8,765 nt of DNA from Bacteroidales bacterium (GTDB lineage Bacteria > Bacteroidota > Bacteroidia > Bacteroidales > UBA932), in assembly GCA_024402115.1 (NCBI GenBank), contig JAKSJQ010000063.1:1-8765 (forward strand). Reading direction: 5' to 3'. The position numbers were made by a program, and so were the translations under genes. Of this stretch, positions 1-6,010 are shown in pieces. The first letter of the stretch is position 1. Every line of letters starts with the position of its first letter. The notes under the pieces were generated by a model. It had not been told where the DNA came from, searched no databases, and saw only the letters and a program-made list of their open reading frames with translations.

Positions 1-170
1 GTGAACTTCCTTCCCTTGAAGGAGACTTCGGCTATGCTACCGTAACGGTCCACATTAAAAGAGATATTGGATGCTTGAGCCCAAGCATCCAATACCATGA
101 ATCCCATATTGTGTCTGGTCTGCGCGTACTCGACACCGATGTTTCCTAATCCGATTACGAGACAGTTCAT
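1..170 (-). CDS. pth: Peptidyl-tRNA hydrolase, N-terminal part (runs off left edge)
   Basis: Peptidyl-tRNA hydrolase releases tRNA from peptidyl-tRNA that drops off the ribosome; it is cytoplasmic and essential in most bacteria. Only the first 56 codons are present. The N-terminus MNCLVIGLGNIGVEY is followed by QTRHNMGFMVLDAW. This matches the family signature: the GLGN strand-turn (Asn10) and the catalytic His in TRHN, which falls at residue 20 as in the E. coli enzyme. Further on, RYGSIAEVSFKGRKF fits the next conserved block. The ATG at 170 is chosen because it places both motifs at their usual distances. The gene lies 29 bp after the rplY stop on the same strand, a pair often seen in Bacteroidales, and no promoter box lies between them, so co-transcription from the rplY promoter is likely. 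The family call is secure; integrity of the rest cannot be judged. Confidence 0.93.
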   Translation of the reverse strand, partial: MNCLVIGLGNIGVEYAQTRHNMGFMVLDAWAQASNISFNVDRYGSIAEVSFKGRKF

Positions 171-199
171 GTCCAGGTACAATATTTCTGCAGACGAGA

Positions 200-766
200 T
201 TACTCAGCCTTCTGAGAAGCGCGGGTAGCCTTGACTGAGCAGATGATGGTAGCCTTAGGAGAAACGATTGAGTAGTTCTCGAAGCTGAGGTCGCCAGCGT
301 TGATCTGCTTGCCGATCTTGAGGTCGGTGATGTCAACCTCTACCTCGTCAGGAAGGTTAGCCATGAGAGCGCAAACCTTGAGCTTGCGAGCTGAAACGAG
401 GAGCTTACCACCCATCTTTACACCCTCTGAGTGACCGGTAACCTTTACAGGAACTGCGATGGTTACAGGCTTGTCCTCAGAAACTGCGAGGAAGTCCATG
501 TGAACAGGCTCGTCAGTTACAGGATGCCACTGTGACTCGTGAAGGATAGCTGCATACTTCTCGCCATTGTCGAGAGTGATGTCTACGATGTAAGCGTTTG
601 GAGTGTGGGTCACTGCCTTGAGGTCCATTGCTGATACGGTGAAGAGAACGTTCTCGATGCCGTTTCCATAGAGGTTGCAAGGTACGAGACCCTGTGCGCG
701 AAGTGCCTTAGAGGCAGACTTCTTGCCAGCTGCGCGGAGCTGGCCCTTGAGTTCAATGTGCTGCAT
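200..766 (-). CDS. rplY: 50S ribosomal protein bL25 (Ctc/TL5 type)
   Basis: bL25 binds 5S rRNA in the large subunit. The 188-residue product has the long two-domain Ctc/TL5 layout. Residues 1-95 form the 5S-binding domain, with the signature VPCNLYGNG at 28-36 and HPVTDEPVHMDFL at 81-93. Residues 96-188 form the C-terminal beta domain, with GVKMGGKLLV at 115-124 and ITDLKIGKQINAGDL at 146-160. The start ATG at 766 gives MQHIELKGQLR, the usual family N-terminus. An in-frame ATG 30 bp upstream (796) would add ten residues, but its A is the last paired base of a leader hairpin, so I prefer 766. All eight prolines use CCT or CCA, typical of a highly expressed gene here. It is the first gene of rplY-pth and has its own promoter at 853-882. 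Confidence 0.95.
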   Translation of the reverse strand: MQHIELKGQLRAAGKKSASKALRAQGLVPCNLYGNGIENVLFTVSAMDLKAVTHTPNAYIVDITLDNGEKYAAILHESQWHPVTDEPVHMDFLAVSEDKPVTIAVPVKVTGHSEGVKMGGKLLVSARKLKVCALMANLPDEVEVDITDLKIGKQINAGDLSFENYSIVSPKATIICSVKATRASQKAE

Positions 767-850
767 TGTCTTTAAGTTTGAAAATGTGTTACTCATCCCG
801 GAACTGTGCCGGGACCCATTGCACCAAACCCTGTTCGGGGTTTAAGCGGG
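767..850 (-). promoter_or_regulatory. rplY 5' leader with two stem-loops
   Basis: If transcription begins about 5-8 bases after the -7 box, the rplY mRNA has a leader of roughly 80 nt. Read on the minus strand, it starts with a hairpin at 843-826 (AAACCC, loop CGAACA, GGGTTT; 6 bp). An 11-nt linker follows, then a second hairpin at 814-796 (TCCCGG, loop CACAGTT, CCGGGA; 6 bp). The remaining 29 nt before the ATG are A-rich and look unstructured. rplY is autoregulated through its leader in gammaproteobacteria. Whether this leader does the same is only an inference, and I recognise no named RNA family in it. Confidence 0.45.
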
Positions 851-852
851 CG

Positions 853-882
853 CAAAGATATGCAAATTATTTGATTTACAAA
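853..882 (-). promoter_or_regulatory. Promoter of rplY-pth (Bacteroidota type)
   Basis: On the minus strand the -7 box TATCTTTG (860-853) fits TAnnTTTG exactly. A TTTG -33 element lies at 882-879, separated by 18 bp, slightly shorter than the usual 19-21. The -33 element begins next to the stop codon of the upstream C11 peptidase gene (876-878). This gives rplY-pth transcription independent of that gene. Confidence 0.75.
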
Positions 883-2162
883 AGATTTGTGGCCTTGTTC
901 CAGGCAAGCTCACGATAATAGACGCTCATCTGGGCACTTCCGTTCGAAGGAAGGTACATGCTCATGCCGCAGTGGGTGCGGATAGGGAAGCCCAGGAACT
1001 GAGGCGTTGCCTCGTCGTAGATGACGCAGTCATCGAGCACTTCCTGCAGCTCTTCGAGGTCCTCGGGGCTGATTCCCGACTGTACGAGTATGTCCTTGAG
1101 GTCGTAGAACCAGTGCCAGTTGAAGCGGAAATATCCCTGCACCCTGGACGGGCTGACATTCCTGATCTGGCTGCGGTACTTCTCGAAAAGCCTGCTGCAG
1201 ACCTCTGCGAGACGGTCCATCTTGCTGCAATCCACGACTGACGCCGTGCAGTATGGCGAGGAGGAACCTTCGTACTGGGCATAGAAGTCCGAGATCACTC
1301 CGATCGGGTCCGGATTGCTGCCCTTGAGCAGCCTCTGGGTGAGCGTTGAATAGACGAATCCGTCGGCGAGTACTTCCGTAGGGGAGAATCCGACGATGTC
1401 ACAGATGTCCTTGATCTCATAGGCGACCTCGACGCATCCCATCAGGCAGGCGTCGAAGAGTATGTAATCGAACTTCATCGGGAATGCCTTCGCGAAGTTC
1501 TTAAGGTCCATCTCGTAGCAAAGATAGCTACCCGAGTATCCCGTCTGGGTCTGTCCTACGCTGCGTTCTGGTGATGCACCTGCGCTGCGCTCGGGACCTT
1601 TGCTGATGGTTCGGTAATTGACGGTGGCGCCGGCTGGCAGCCATCCTGTCGCATGGGATGAGAATACCATTCCGTAGTCCTTTGCTGGGAACAGGGTCTT
1701 CACGTCCTCGAGCACAGTGCGGAGGGTCTGGGAATCAGCGGAGATGACGTCTCCTCCATAGGTCATGAGCGTGTCTGCCACGACTCTGCCGTCGGGTGTG
1801 GAGTTGAGCTTGATCAGGTGGCTGCTGAGCTCCTCGGTGTAGTTTCCATAGGTGCTGCAGGTCTGCCTGTATACCAGGAGCACGTTGTCCGCGCGGCTAT
1901 GATGATCCACGGGAAGATAGCCCTTCAGAAGGTCCTCATAGTCATCCTCCATGTAGCTGCTCAGCGTGTTGAAGCCGGCCTGATAGATCAGGAGTACATG
2001 GCGTGATTCCTCGTCGCCGACTCTGTCTCCGGGAATACCGGTCGAGTTGTGTTCCGGCCCTATGAAGTCCGCGTCCTCTTTCGGGTCACAGGAGAGCACG
2101 GCGGTCCCGACGAGCACAGTCAGTGCCGCCTTGAGACAGAATATGATGTTTTTTATCCTCAT
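876..2162 (-). CDS. Clostripain-family (peptidase C11) lipoprotein
   Basis: Predicted cell-envelope cysteine endopeptidase of MEROPS family C11 (clostripain/fragipain type, usually cleaving after Arg or Lys). The 428-residue product starts at the ATG at 2162, giving a clean lipoprotein signal: basic N-terminus, hydrophobic core and lipobox VLSC with Cys25. The residues after the Cys (DPKEDAD) are acidic, resembling the Bacteroidota surface-export signal. Catalytic His170 lies in SSHATGW and catalytic Cys239 in FDACLMGC, 69 residues apart, as expected for the family dyad. Starts further upstream (to 2267) add sequence that is not signal-like and cross the promoter region. Residues 189-204 form a PERSxG repeat insertion between His and Cys. 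The gene is divergent from the M49 peptidase gene. Substrate is unknown. Family call is strong; surface location is inferred. Confidence 0.9.
   Translation of the reverse strand: MRIKNIIFCLKAALTVLVGTAVLSCDPKEDADFIGPEHNSTGIPGDRVGDEESRHVLLIYQAGFNTLSSYMEDDYEDLLKGYLPVDHHSRADNVLLVYRQTCSTYGNYTEELSSHLIKLNSTPDGRVVADTLMTYGGDVISADSQTLRTVLEDVKTLFPAKDYGMVFSSHATGWLPAGATVNYRTISKGPERSAGASPERSVGQTQTGYSGSYLCYEMDLKNFAKAFPMKFDYILFDACLMGCVEVAYEIKDICDIVGFSPTEVLADGFVYSTLTQRLLKGSNPDPIGVISDFYAQYEGSSSPYCTASVVDCSKMDRLAEVCSRLFEKYRSQIRNVSPSRVQGYFRFNWHWFYDLKDILVQSGISPEDLEELQEVLDDCVIYDEATPQFLGFPIRTHCGMSMYLPSNGSAQMSVYYRELAWNKATNLL
1551..1598 (-). repeat. In-frame PERSxG tandem repeat inside the C11 peptidase
   Basis: Two copies of an 18-bp unit, 24 bp apart, encode PERSAG and PERSVG (residues 190-195 and 198-203), joined by AS. 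The DNA copies differ at a few, mostly third, codon positions (CCCGAGCGCAGCGCAGGT against CCAGAACGCAGCGTAGGA). The repeat lies between the catalytic His block and the strand leading to the catalytic Cys, a loop region. It looks like a short inserted repetitive element that kept the frame. Origin unknown. Confidence 0.6.
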
Positions 2163-2179
2163 ATACGCGCGTAACCGAG

Positions 2180-2187
2180 CAAATATA
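2180..2187 (-). promoter_or_regulatory. -7 box for the C11 peptidase gene
   Basis: Minus-strand TATATTTG fits TAnnTTTG. It would start transcription near 2173, giving a leader of only about 10 nt before the ATG at 2162. No convincing TTTG -33 element is seen at the expected spacing, so activity may need an activator or be weak. Confidence 0.5.
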
Positions 2188-2200
2188 AGCAATTTATTAT

Positions 2201-2208
2201 TATTTTTG
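2201..2208 (+). promoter_or_regulatory. -7 box for the M49 peptidase gene
   Basis: TATTTTTG fits TAnnTTTG and predicts a start near 2214 with a leader of about 38 nt. No TTTG -33 element lies at the usual distance; that position is occupied by the divergent -7 box at 2180-2187. The two boxes stand back to back, 13 bp apart, in an A+T-rich tract. Confidence 0.55.
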
Positions 2209-2213
2209 CGCGC

Positions 2214-2225
2214 CCGCTTCGGCGG
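2214..2225 (+). promoter_or_regulatory. 5'-end UUCG-capped hairpin in the M49 leader
   Basis: CCGC-TTCG-GCGG forms a 4-bp stem closed by a C(UUCG)G tetraloop, an exceptionally stable loop in RNA. It begins at the predicted transcription start and could protect the 5' end of the mRNA. Function is inferred. Confidence 0.45.
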
Positions 2226-2251
2226 CCAATACGAAATACAGACAAACAGAT

Positions 2252-4276
2252 ATGAAATCAATTTCAAGAATCATCATGGTTTCCGCAGCAGTGTTAGGAC
2301 TCGCATCATGCGGCCAGAACAAGGGCGATAAGGATTTCAAGTACCTTATCGACGAGTTCGCTGACCTCAAGGTCATGCGTTATCAGGTCCCTGGATGGGA
2401 CGAGCTCTCACTCCAGCAGAAGGAATATATCTACCATCTTGCAGAGGCTGCAAAGTGGGGTAGGGATATCTACTGGGATCAGAACTGCGCATGGAACATC
2501 CCAGTCCGCAAGGCTGTCGAGAACATCATCGACAACTACAGCGGCAACCGCAAGGGTCAGGAATTCGCTGACTTCATGGTATACGCCAAGAGGCTCTTCT
2601 TCTCTAACGGCTTCCACCATCACTATGCCGAGGACAAGTTCGTCCCAGCATGCTCACGCGAATATTTCGCCTCTCTGATGGAGTCGGTAGGCGTGGAGAA
2701 CTCGGCTGAGCTTCTCAATGTAATCTACAATCCTGAGCTTTATCCTTCACGCAAGGCCATCAGCGGCGACATCGTCGCAGAGTCTGCTGTGAACTTCTAC
2801 GAGGGCGTGACCCGCGAGGAGGCAGAGGCATACTACAACTCCATCGTCGACGAGAAGGATCCTACCCCTATCTCTTACGGACTCAATACCAAGCTCGTGA
2901 AGGGCGCTGACGGCGTCATCCGCGAGGAGGCTTGGAAGGTCGGTGGCATCTATGGCGCCGCAATTGAGAAGATCGTCGAGGAACTCGAGCTCGCAGCACC
3001 TCTTGCTGAGACCGACGCACAGCGCGACTACATCGCATCTCTCGTCGCATACTACCGTACCGGTGACCTCCGTCTCTGGGACGAGTACAACATCAAGTGG
3101 CTCAAGGATACCCTCGGAACCGTGGACTTCGTGAACGGTTTCGTGGAGGACTACAACGATCCTCTCGGCCGCAAGGGCTCATGGGAGGCTCTCGTGAACA
3201 TCAAGGACCACGCCGCTTCTGCACGCACCGAGACCCTCAGCGCAAATGCTCAGTGGTTCGAGGACAATTCTCCTGTAGATCCTAGCTTCAAGAAGCCAGT
3301 CGTAAAGGGCGTCAGCGCAAAGGTCATCAACGTCGTGGCTCTCGCCGGTGACTCATATCCTGCAACTCCTATCGGAATCAACCTCCCTAACGCAGACTGG
3401 ATCCGCAGGGAGCATGGTTCGAAGTCAGTTACCATCTCCAACATCACCGATGCATACTCGAAGGCAGCGGAGGAGTCTCCTAAGAGCACCCTCACCGAGT
3501 TCGCTTACGACGAGGAGGAGATCGCTATGGCAAAGAAGTATCTCTCTATCACCGATAACGTACATACCGACCTTCACGAGTGTCTCGGACACGGTTCAGG
3601 CCAGCTCCTCCCAGGCGTTTCTCCAAACGCTCTCGCAGAGTATAGCTCGACCCTCGAGGAGGCTCGCGCAGACCTCTACGGCCTCTATTACATGGCAGAT
3701 CCTAAGCTCGTCGAGCTCGGAATCCTTCCTGACGAGGAGGCTTACAAGGCACAGTATGCGAACTACATCCGCAACGGCCTCATGGTTCAGTTCAGCCGCG
3801 TGGAGCTCGGCAAGCCAAACACCGAGGCCCACATGCAGAACCGCAAGCTCATCGCAGAGTGGTGTCTTGAGCACGGTACCGAGATGCATTACTGCGACGA
3901 TGAGGGATGCCGCTTCATCAATGCCATCGAGAAGCAGGTCAAGGACGGCAAGACCTATTTCGTAGTCAACGAATATGGCGCACTCAGGGAGCTCTTCGGC
4001 GAGCTTCTCGCGGAGATCCAGAGAATCAAGTCAGAGGGTGACTACGAGGCCGGCAAGGCACTCGTTGAGCAGTACGCAGTCAACATTGACCGCGACCTCC
4101 ACAGGGAGGTGCTCGAGCGCTACGCTGAGCTCCAGCTCAAGCCTTACGGCGGCTTCGTGAACCCAGACATCGTTCCTGTTGAGGAGAACGGCAAGATCGT
4201 GGACTACAAGCTTGACTACACCGCAAGCTATGTTGACCAGATGATGAACTACGGTCACAACTACTCGATCCTCTAA
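2252..4276 (+). CDS. Dipeptidyl peptidase III (peptidase M49), lipoprotein
   Basis: Zinc exopeptidase that removes dipeptides from the N-terminus of short peptides. The 674-residue protein has signal VSAAVLGLASC with lipobox Cys20, so it should be a lipoprotein outside the cytoplasm. Zinc motif HECLGH (442-447) is followed by GSGQ; the second motif is EEARAD (469-474), with Glu470 the expected third ligand. These sit six residues before the equivalents I recall in Bacteroides thetaiotaomicron DPP III (448, 453, 476), and length is nearly the same. Cys444 corresponds to the reactive Cys of that enzyme; the eukaryotic motif is HELLGH. The start is the first ATG, which gives the complete signal. 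All 24 prolines use CCT or CCA, as in rplY, suggesting strong expression. It is a monocistronic unit, with hairpins at 4294 and 4355 downstream. Confidence 0.95.
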   Translation: MKSISRIIMVSAAVLGLASCGQNKGDKDFKYLIDEFADLKVMRYQVPGWDELSLQQKEYIYHLAEAAKWGRDIYWDQNCAWNIPVRKAVENIIDNYSGNRKGQEFADFMVYAKRLFFSNGFHHHYAEDKFVPACSREYFASLMESVGVENSAELLNVIYNPELYPSRKAISGDIVAESAVNFYEGVTREEAEAYYNSIVDEKDPTPISYGLNTKLVKGADGVIREEAWKVGGIYGAAIEKIVEELELAAPLAETDAQRDYIASLVAYYRTGDLRLWDEYNIKWLKDTLGTVDFVNGFVEDYNDPLGRKGSWEALVNIKDHAASARTETLSANAQWFEDNSPVDPSFKKPVVKGVSAKVINVVALAGDSYPATPIGINLPNADWIRREHGSKSVTISNITDAYSKAAEESPKSTLTEFAYDEEEIAMAKKYLSITDNVHTDLHECLGHGSGQLLPGVSPNALAEYSSTLEEARADLYGLYYMADPKLVELGILPDEEAYKAQYANYIRNGLMVQFSRVELGKPNTEAHMQNRKLIAEWCLEHGTEMHYCDDEGCRFINAIEKQVKDGKTYFVVNEYGALRELFGELLAEIQRIKSEGDYEAGKALVEQYAVNIDRDLHREVLERYAELQLKPYGGFVNPDIVPVEENGKIVDYKLDYTASYVDQMMNYGHNYSIL

Positions 4277-4293
4277 GGCAGTCATTGAAATCC

Positions 4294-4320
4294 TCGCGCG
4301 CAACTTGGTTTTGTGCGCGA
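4294..4320 (+). other. Strong hairpin downstream of the M49 gene (first)
   Basis: TCGCGCGCAA pairs with TTGTGCGCGA in a 10-bp stem with one G-U pair and a 7-base loop (CTTGGTT). It begins 17 bp after the M49 stop. The following bases (TAGTAAATAG) contain no T run, so it is not a standard intrinsic terminator. It may stabilise the 3' end of a very abundant mRNA. Confidence 0.6.
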
Positions 4321-4354
4321 TAGTAAATAGCTGGCTGTCAGTGCTTTAATATGT

Positions 4355-4384
4355 GGACGGTTCCCTCTTCCGGGGGAGCCGTCC
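4355..4384 (+). terminator. Long GC-rich hairpin between the M49 gene and xerD (possible terminator)
   Basis: GGACGGTTCCCTC pairs with GGGGGAGCCGTCC in 13 bp with two G-U pairs, capped by TTCC. The shape is that of a Bacteroidota terminator, but no T run follows on either strand (plus-strand flank GTGCGTAAGG). It lies about 78 bp after the M49 stop and 37 bp before the xerD -33 region, so insulation of xerD from M49 transcription is the simplest role. A structural repeat or 3'-end stabiliser is the alternative. Confidence 0.5.
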
Positions 4385-4420
4385 GTGCGTAAGGAGCCTG
4401 ATGATCAAAGAGATACGGTC

Positions 4421-4453
4421 GTTGCAGAGTTTCGGCTAATTTGTCTATATTTG
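4421..4453 (+). promoter_or_regulatory. Promoter of xerD
   Basis: -7 box TATATTTG at 4446-4453 fits TAnnTTTG exactly. GTTG at 4421-4424 is an imperfect -33 element with 21-bp spacing. The predicted transcription start (about 4457-4460) coincides with the likely GTG start codon at 4459. Confidence 0.6.
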
Positions 4454-4458
4454 CCGCA

Positions 4459-5331
4459 GTGAAGAGCCTTACGGAAAGATATGAATATTACCTCAGGATA
4501 GAGAGGGTGATGTCGCCGAACACGGTGGCTTCCTACGGCCATGACGTGCAGGCCTTCATGGACTACCTGGACGGGAAGGACCCATACGCGGTCAGCTCCG
4601 ACGACGTGATCGACTACTTCACAGGCCGGAAGTTCCTTTCCAAGCGTTCGCAGGCCCGTGCGCTCAGCGCCCTGAGGTCCTTTTACGGATGGCTCATTTC
4701 AGAAGGCGAGATCGAGATCAACCCCTGCGACAAGGTCGAGGCACCGAAGATGGGCCGTTACCTTCCCGACGTGCTCTCTGTGGAGGAGGTTGAGGCCATC
4801 ATCTCATCCGTGGATACGAATTCATGGAAGGGACTCCGCGACCGTGCCATACTCGAAGTCCTCTACGGCTGCGGGCTGCGCGTCTCCGAGGCCGCGTCCC
4901 TCCAGCTTTCGGACCTCTTCTTCGAGGACGGCTTCGTGCGTGTGGTTGGAAAGGGTGACAAGCAGAGGGTCATACCTATGGGTGACATGGCCGGGGAGGC
5001 GATCAGGGCCTACCTTCCGGTGCGCCCCGACCCGACCGATGCAAGGACGTCCGAAACCCTCTTCCTGAACCGCTTCGGCAAGCCGCTGAGCAGAATCTCC
5101 ATCTTCAATATGGTGAAGGAGCAGGCGCAGAGAGCCGGTGTCACGAAGGAGCTCTCGCCGCATTCCTTCCGCCATTCCTTCGCGACCCACATGATCGAGA
5201 ACGGCGCCGATCTGCGCGCAGTGCAGGAGATGCTCGGTCACGAGAGCATCCTCACCACTGAAATATACACGCACGTGAACACCGCCACCTGGCAGGCGTC
5301 GGTGCTGGAGAATCATCCTAGAAAGAAATAG
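4459..5331 (+). CDS. xerD: Site-specific tyrosine recombinase XerD
   Basis: XerD resolves chromosome dimers at dif, with XerC and FtsK, and decatenates termini. The 290-residue protein has the N-terminal SAM-like core-binding domain (1-90, with MSPNTVASYGHDV) and the catalytic domain (100-290). The catalytic set is Arg141 (GLRVSE), Lys165 (GKGDK), His235 and Arg238 (HSFRH), His261 (LGHES) and nucleophile Tyr270 (TEIYTHV). GADLRAVQEMLGHESILTTEIYTHV and the C-terminal HPR point to XerD rather than XerC or an integron or phage integrase. No ATG precedes the conserved SPNT block at a family-like distance. GTG 4459 gives the usual N-terminal length; TTG 4441 is also in frame but lies upstream of the -7 box. 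The gene faces tdk with only 3 bp between stops. Product is certain, start less so. Confidence 0.92.
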   Translation: MKSLTERYEYYLRIERVMSPNTVASYGHDVQAFMDYLDGKDPYAVSSDDVIDYFTGRKFLSKRSQARALSALRSFYGWLISEGEIEINPCDKVEAPKMGRYLPDVLSVEEVEAIISSVDTNSWKGLRDRAILEVLYGCGLRVSEAASLQLSDLFFEDGFVRVVGKGDKQRVIPMGDMAGEAIRAYLPVRPDPTDARTSETLFLNRFGKPLSRISIFNMVKEQAQRAGVTKELSPHSFRHSFATHMIENGADLRAVQEMLGHESILTTEIYTHVNTATWQASVLENHPRKK

Positions 5332-5334
5332 GGG

Positions 5335-5952
5335 CTACTGCTTGTCCTCCTCAGGGAAGTCGAGCTTGCCGGTGAGTTCCGCCTCGCGGGCGATCGCCGC
5401 ATTGTAGCAGTGGCGGCACAGAGGCTCGTAGATGTTCTTCTCGCCGAGAACGACGAGGTCTGAATTCTCGCTGAGACGGTGGGAGTGCTGGGCCGGGCTT
5501 CCGCATTTCACGCAGACTGCATGGACCTTGAGCACGTCCTCCGCGATCGCCATCAGCGAAGGCATGGGACCGAAAGGTTTGCCGAGGAAGTCGGTGTCGA
5601 GACCGGCGATGATGACGCGGATGCCGTTGTTGGCGAGCTCCTGGACGGTCTCGATGATGCTGGAGTCAAAGAACTGCGCCTCGTCCACGCCGAGTACGTC
5701 GATGCCTTCGTTGAGGGCTGCGAGCATCTCCTTCGGATCGGAGATCGGAGTGGATGCGATCTTGTGGCTGTCGTGCGAGACAACCTCCGACTCGGAATAC
5801 CTCACGTCGATGGCCGGCTTGTAGATCGCGACGTTCTGGTTCGCGAAAACGGCCCTCTTCATCCTCCTGATAAGCTCCTCAGTCTTTCCCGAGAACATCG
5901 ATCCGCAGATTACCTCTATGGAACCTGCTTTTTTGCAGTTTTCTAAAAACAT
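5335..5952 (-). CDS. tdk: Thymidine kinase, TK1 type
   Basis: Phosphorylates thymidine to dTMP in the pyrimidine salvage pathway, in the cytoplasm. The 205-residue protein shows the P-loop GSMFSGKT (17-24), Walker B with catalytic Glu in VDEAQFF (89-95, Glu91), GLDTDFLGKPFGPMPSL (117-133), and the structural zinc cysteines CVKC (147, 150) and CRHC (179, 182) around the lasso loop. All key residues are present and length is normal. An ATG at 5982 would add ten residues, but it overlaps the minus-strand -7 box (5980-5987); ATG 5952 lies about 20 nt downstream of the expected transcription start and is preferred. The gene is divergent from the 6004 gene through an unusual palindromic promoter region and converges on xerD with no room for a terminator. 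Confidence 0.95.
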   Translation of the reverse strand: MFLENCKKAGSIEVICGSMFSGKTEELIRRMKRAVFANQNVAIYKPAIDVRYSESEVVSHDSHKIASTPISDPKEMLAALNEGIDVLGVDEAQFFDSSIIETVQELANNGIRVIIAGLDTDFLGKPFGPMPSLMAIAEDVLKVHAVCVKCGSPAQHSHRLSENSDLVVLGEKNIYEPLCRHCYNAAIAREAELTGKLDFPEEDKQ

Positions 5953-5965
5953 TTGACTATTTTTG
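5932..5965 (+). promoter_or_regulatory. Promoter of the 6004-rsmI-HHH operon
   Basis: -33 TTTG at 5932-5935 and -7 TATTTTTG at 5958-5965, 22 bp apart, predict a start near 5971 and a leader of about 33 nt before ATG 6004. The -33 element lies within the 5' end of tdk. Confidence 0.6.
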
Positions 5966-5993
5966 TGCTTTGACTGATGCAAATATAGTCAAA
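5952..5993. repeat. 14-bp inverted repeat holding both -7 boxes
   Basis: TTTGACTATTTTTG (5952-5965) and CAAATATAGTCAAA (5980-5993) are inverted copies with one mismatch, separated by 14 bp. Each arm contains one -7 box, and the boxes point toward each other. A third TTTGACT heptamer lies in the spacer at 5969-5975. Confidence 0.7.
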
Positions 5994-6010
5994 AACCAGT
6001 CTTATGGAAA
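5980..6010 (-). promoter_or_regulatory. Promoter of tdk
   Basis: Minus-strand -7 box TATATTTG (5987-5980) fits TAnnTTTG. An imperfect -33, TTTC (6010-6007), stands 19 bp upstream and overlaps the first codons of the 6004 gene. Expected start is near 5973, giving a leader of about 20 nt to ATG 5952. Confidence 0.55.

Noticed and set aside
2163..2267. 35-residue N-terminal extension of the C11 peptidase
   Set aside because: It would run through the divergent promoter and hide the lipoprotein signal; ATG 2162 gives a standard signal peptide.
3348..3965. 205-codon open frame in another plus frame of the M49 gene
   Set aside because: Ser/Thr/Arg-rich shadow caused by the gene's biased codons; the main frame carries the zinc motifs.
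4822..5316. 164-codon open frame opposite xerD
   Set aside because: Lies wholly inside a conserved recombinase gene and shows no recognisable motif.
5953..5982. Ten-residue N-terminal extension of tdk
   Set aside because: The ATG at 5982 overlaps the promoter -7 box, so it should not be in the mRNA.
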